Origin: Auxenochlorella pyrenoidosa
Lineage: Eukaryota; Chlorophyta; Trebouxiophyceae; Chlorellales; Chlorellaceae
DNA: 19,919 nt
Assembly (NCBI GenBank): GCA_001430745.1
Contig: KQ482076.1
Coordinates: 16,578 to 36,496 of the forward strand
Direction: 5' to 3'
Part shown: positions 18,201 to 19,919 of the stretch, piece after piece
Layout of the letters: the number at the start of each line of letters is the position of its first letter
How positions within the stretch are numbered: position 1 is the first letter of the stretch
The notes under the pieces: model-generated
Databases searched by the model: none
Told to the model about the DNA's origin: nothing
Seen by the model: only the letters and a program-made list of their open reading frames with translations
Translations under genes and position numbers: made by a program

Positions 18201-18477
18201 GGAGGGCAGGACGACATCCCTGTGAGCATGGTGCTCCCCATCCCCTCTGTGACCTGCCCCCTGACTGCACCTCCTGCCCCTCCACCCCCGTGCCCTCTGC
18301 AGCCAGCTGGGCCTGGGCGACGACAAGAACCGCTGGGTGCCCAAGCTGCTCAAGGGCTATACCATCATCCACCCAGACCGCACGCTGCGCCGCAACCGCA
18401 AGCCCGCGCTCAAGGCCCTGCTGCTCAAGGCGCAGGACGAGGCGCCCAGCCGCAGCCGCGCGGGCTCCGCGCGCTAG
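15263..18477 (+). CDS. F-box protein with a seven-bladed RCC1 propeller
   Basis: Likely a substrate receptor of an SCF (Skp1-cullin-F-box) ubiquitin ligase: the F-box binds Skp1 and the propeller would bind the target. Exons: 15263-15508, 15777-15931, 16112-16328, 16472-16587, 16718-16919, 17093-17455, 17620-17859, 18026-18120, 18303-18477; 1809 nt, 602 residues, phases consistent. Residues 1-75 are basic and probably disordered, with TRSQRKRP (possible nuclear signal) and LLSDFF. The F-box starts at LPEELLQQVLGYC (79 on) and includes LGALEATCSFF; intron 1 splits it after LPEE. Seven RCC1 signatures follow: CGRGFHGQLG, WGLASSGELG, CGRGRHGQLG, WGDASRGQLG, FGCNKHGQLG, VGGNSYGELG, WGRGDCGQLG. 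The C-terminus is basic (LRRNRKPALKALLLK). Intron 2 uses a GC donor (ATCAG|GCAAGC). It stands head to head with the UBC12-like gene. Confidence 0.92.
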
Positions 18478-18490
18478 CCCCCCCCCCCCC
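18478..18490. repeat. 13-nt poly-C run directly after the stop codon
   Basis: Thirteen cytosines follow the TAG of the F-box/RCC1 gene without a gap. It is a low-complexity run with no assigned role. Confidence 0.85.
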
Positions 18491-19030
18491 GCCAGGCTCC
18501 GCCCGTGCTGCCCTGCACGGCGCAGGGCCCACCCTAATTTTTGGGCTGCGCAGCTGCGCGCCGCAAGGCGCCTAGCCTGCCAGCCTGCCCTGGCCACGTG
18601 CTGTGCCACCGCATTGGTGGCGCGCGGCCTGTACATTTGTCTCCTTGCCCGCCTTCCTGAGCTGAGAGGCGCCGCTGCGCTCACTGCCTGCCCATTACGC
18701 TCCCCTGCCACTCCACTTCTCCCGACTGCACGTACCATGTTGTGTGACCGGGTTCTGTGCCGATACGGGCCGCCGGTTTTCTCTCCGTCACTGCCACTTG
18801 ACCATTCCTCTCCTCCTCCCCCTCTGTTGCGCTCGCTCTTGTCTGCCCTATCCCTGCTCCCGCTCGCAGGCACCCCGTATTGGCTTCTCCTCTCCTTCCA
18901 ACCAGCATTCTTTCCTTGCGATTGTACATCTCTGTCAAAATACATGAGTGCCGCTCAGTCAATTGCAGAAAGGGACCTGCAGCATGCCACCTGGCTGCTG
19001 CGCACCGCCCTTGCTGCCGCACCCCTCCCG
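18491..19030. other. Convergent intergenic region between the F-box/RCC1 and polymerase genes
   Basis: This holds the 3' UTRs of two genes that end toward each other. A small perfect hairpin, GCGCC-GCAA-GGCGC with a GNRA-type loop, is at 18558-18571, next to the palindrome GCGCAGCTGCGC. TGTAC occurs at about 18630 and 18923 as possible variant poly(A) signals. The part from about 18700 to 18950 is pyrimidine-rich on the plus strand. No coding exon is supported. Confidence 0.4.
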
Positions 19031-19822
19031 TCAGGGTGCATTCCTCTCGTGCGGCTCCCGGAAGGGGATGCCCAGCAGCTCAAACAGGTCTGCCTCTGTC
19101 TCCACGTGCCGCCCCGGACGCCAGCCCAGCGGCCAGCGCTCCTGGCCGGCCGTGTCCACCGGCGGCGCCTGCTCTGGGACCACCAGCGAATCGCCGCCCA
19201 CCTTGCGCAGCAGCCTGTTCCCGATGGCATGAGGGGAGGGGACAGCTTCGGGAGGGCTGGTCCCAGCGGCGCACCCGGCAATGAGCAGCTGTGCAGCTGC
19301 CTGCAGGCAGGGAGGGCCAGCGGCGTGCCGTGCACTGTGCAGCAGCGGCGCTGCCCACCGCTCCCACCTGTGGCTGGATAGGAACATGCCCATGTCCTTG
19401 GCGTGCTGCCGCATGAAGCGCAGGTACTGCCTGCTGCCGGTCCAGCCTGCATGGCGGGCACAGCGCATGGCGGGGCAGCGTGCCGTCGAGTGCACCGCCC
19501 TGGCATTGCAGCACCGGGCCTGTGTTGCTGGCAGGGCCTGCAAGCCCATGCCAACAGACTGCGCTTGACGTGCCGATGGGCTGGCAGCAGGGTGTGGGGG
19601 ACAGGCCTCTCCGAACGCATCCCCATGGGGTGGGGCTGGAAAGGGAGCACTCGTGCCTAATCCCAACCCACGCCTGCAGTTGCGCAATGCATACAACTGC
19701 AGGCCAGCTGGCGGGGCTCACCCACAAGCCCAAAGGCCCACTCCTCTGGCGGGCACAGGATCACGTCCATGCGGCGCACCCTGCCTGCTGTGGTACGGTA
19801 CATCCCATAAATGTGGTCAAAC
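19031..19822 (-). CDS. POLL: DNA polymerase family X (Pol lambda type), C-terminal part; 5' end outside window
   Basis: Fills short gaps in base-excision and end-joining repair in the nucleus. Three minus-strand exons join in phase: 19822-19722, 19446-19368 and 19214-19031 (TGA at 19033-19031), giving about 120 residues. They cover the end of the palm and the thumb: RVRRMDVILCPPEEWAF, whose Asp in RRMD is the third catalytic metal-binding residue of the family, then GLVGWTGSRQYLRFMRQHAK (the conserved TGS motif), MGMFLSSHRLL, and the typical ending ETEADLFELLGIPFREP. The first two catalytic Asp, the fingers and the BRCT/8-kDa parts lie beyond the right edge. The intron upstream starts within the window; a possible donor GTAAAC is at 19912-19907 on the minus strand, with only a few exon bases after it. 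Pol lambda is the usual family X member in plants and green algae, hence the symbol. Confidence 0.85.
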
Positions 19823-19840
19823 CTGATGGCGGGAGGATAG

Positions 19841-19900
19841 GGGTGGTGTGTGTGTGGTGGGTGGGGTGGGGGTGGGGGTGGGGGTGGGGGGAGGGGGGGC
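19841..19900 (+). repeat. G-rich tract with G-quadruplex potential in a polymerase intron
   Basis: The plus strand carries a series of GGGGTGGGGGTGGGGG-type repeats ending in longer G-runs, preceded by a short GT run. At least five G-runs of four or more are separated by single bases. It is the template strand for the polymerase gene, so the pre-mRNA is C-rich here and may act as part of the pyrimidine tract before the acceptor at 19823-19825. Confidence 0.85.
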
Positions 19901-19919
19901 AGGCTAGTTTACGGACTTT

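Noticed and set aside
17545..18945. 466-residue open frame on the minus strand
   Set aside because: It is antisense to the last exons of the F-box/RCC1 gene, and its translation is low-complexity Arg/Gly/Ala sequence. It is a shadow of strongly codon-biased coding DNA.

Overview
This is a piece of a GC-rich nuclear genome with many short introns. Six protein-coding genes can be reconstructed, five of them in detail. Their exons are mostly 60-370 nt, joined by introns of roughly 60-620 nt that usually open GTGAGY/GTGSG and close CTGCAG. Family content (a GT61 glycosyltransferase, a plant-type sphingosine kinase, an F-box/RCC1 protein, a UBC12-like E2-fold protein and a family X DNA polymerase), very high GC and intron density suggest a green alga, probably a Chlorella-like trebouxiophyte. 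The lineage is inference; no rRNA or organelle marker is present. There is no bacterial operon structure, CRISPR array, tRNA or recognisable transposon. Most long open frames on either strand are GC-driven shadows.

Layout. 1-2584 (+): 3' part of an unrecognised gene with an Ala/Pro-rich tail. 3200-7816 (+): a type II membrane glycosyltransferase of family GT61, 15 exons, about 594 residues. 8578-12407 (+): a sphingosine (long-chain base) kinase, 13 exons, 512 residues. 13033-14722 (-): a UBC12-like E2-fold protein, 7 exons, 188 residues. 15263-18477 (+): an F-box protein with a seven-bladed RCC1 propeller, 9 exons, 602 residues. 19031-19822 and beyond (-): the C-terminal part of a family X DNA polymerase (Pol lambda type), cut by the window edge. 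Exon phases close without remainder in the four complete genes, which is the main support for the models.

The most notable observation is the UBC12-like gene. It keeps the whole E2 fold and aligns to the NEDD8-conjugating enzyme through its C-terminal helices, but the catalytic cysteine is Asp (D105) and the HPN asparagine is Ala (A97). Each change needs at least two base substitutions. It looks like an intact pseudo-E2 rather than a decayed gene. It lies head to head, 540 bp apart, with the F-box/RCC1 gene, so a possible NEDD8/ubiquitin regulator and a possible SCF substrate receptor may share a promoter.

Two splicing features recur. About six of nearly 50 inferred introns start with GC (consensus AG|GCAAG), far above the roughly 1% usual in plants and animals. 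At three splice donors the exon end plus donor has been duplicated a short way downstream; in the kinase gene the second donor lies exactly 42 nt away and would add 14 residues in frame. Two kinase introns begin with long alternating purine-pyrimidine tracts able to form Z-DNA.
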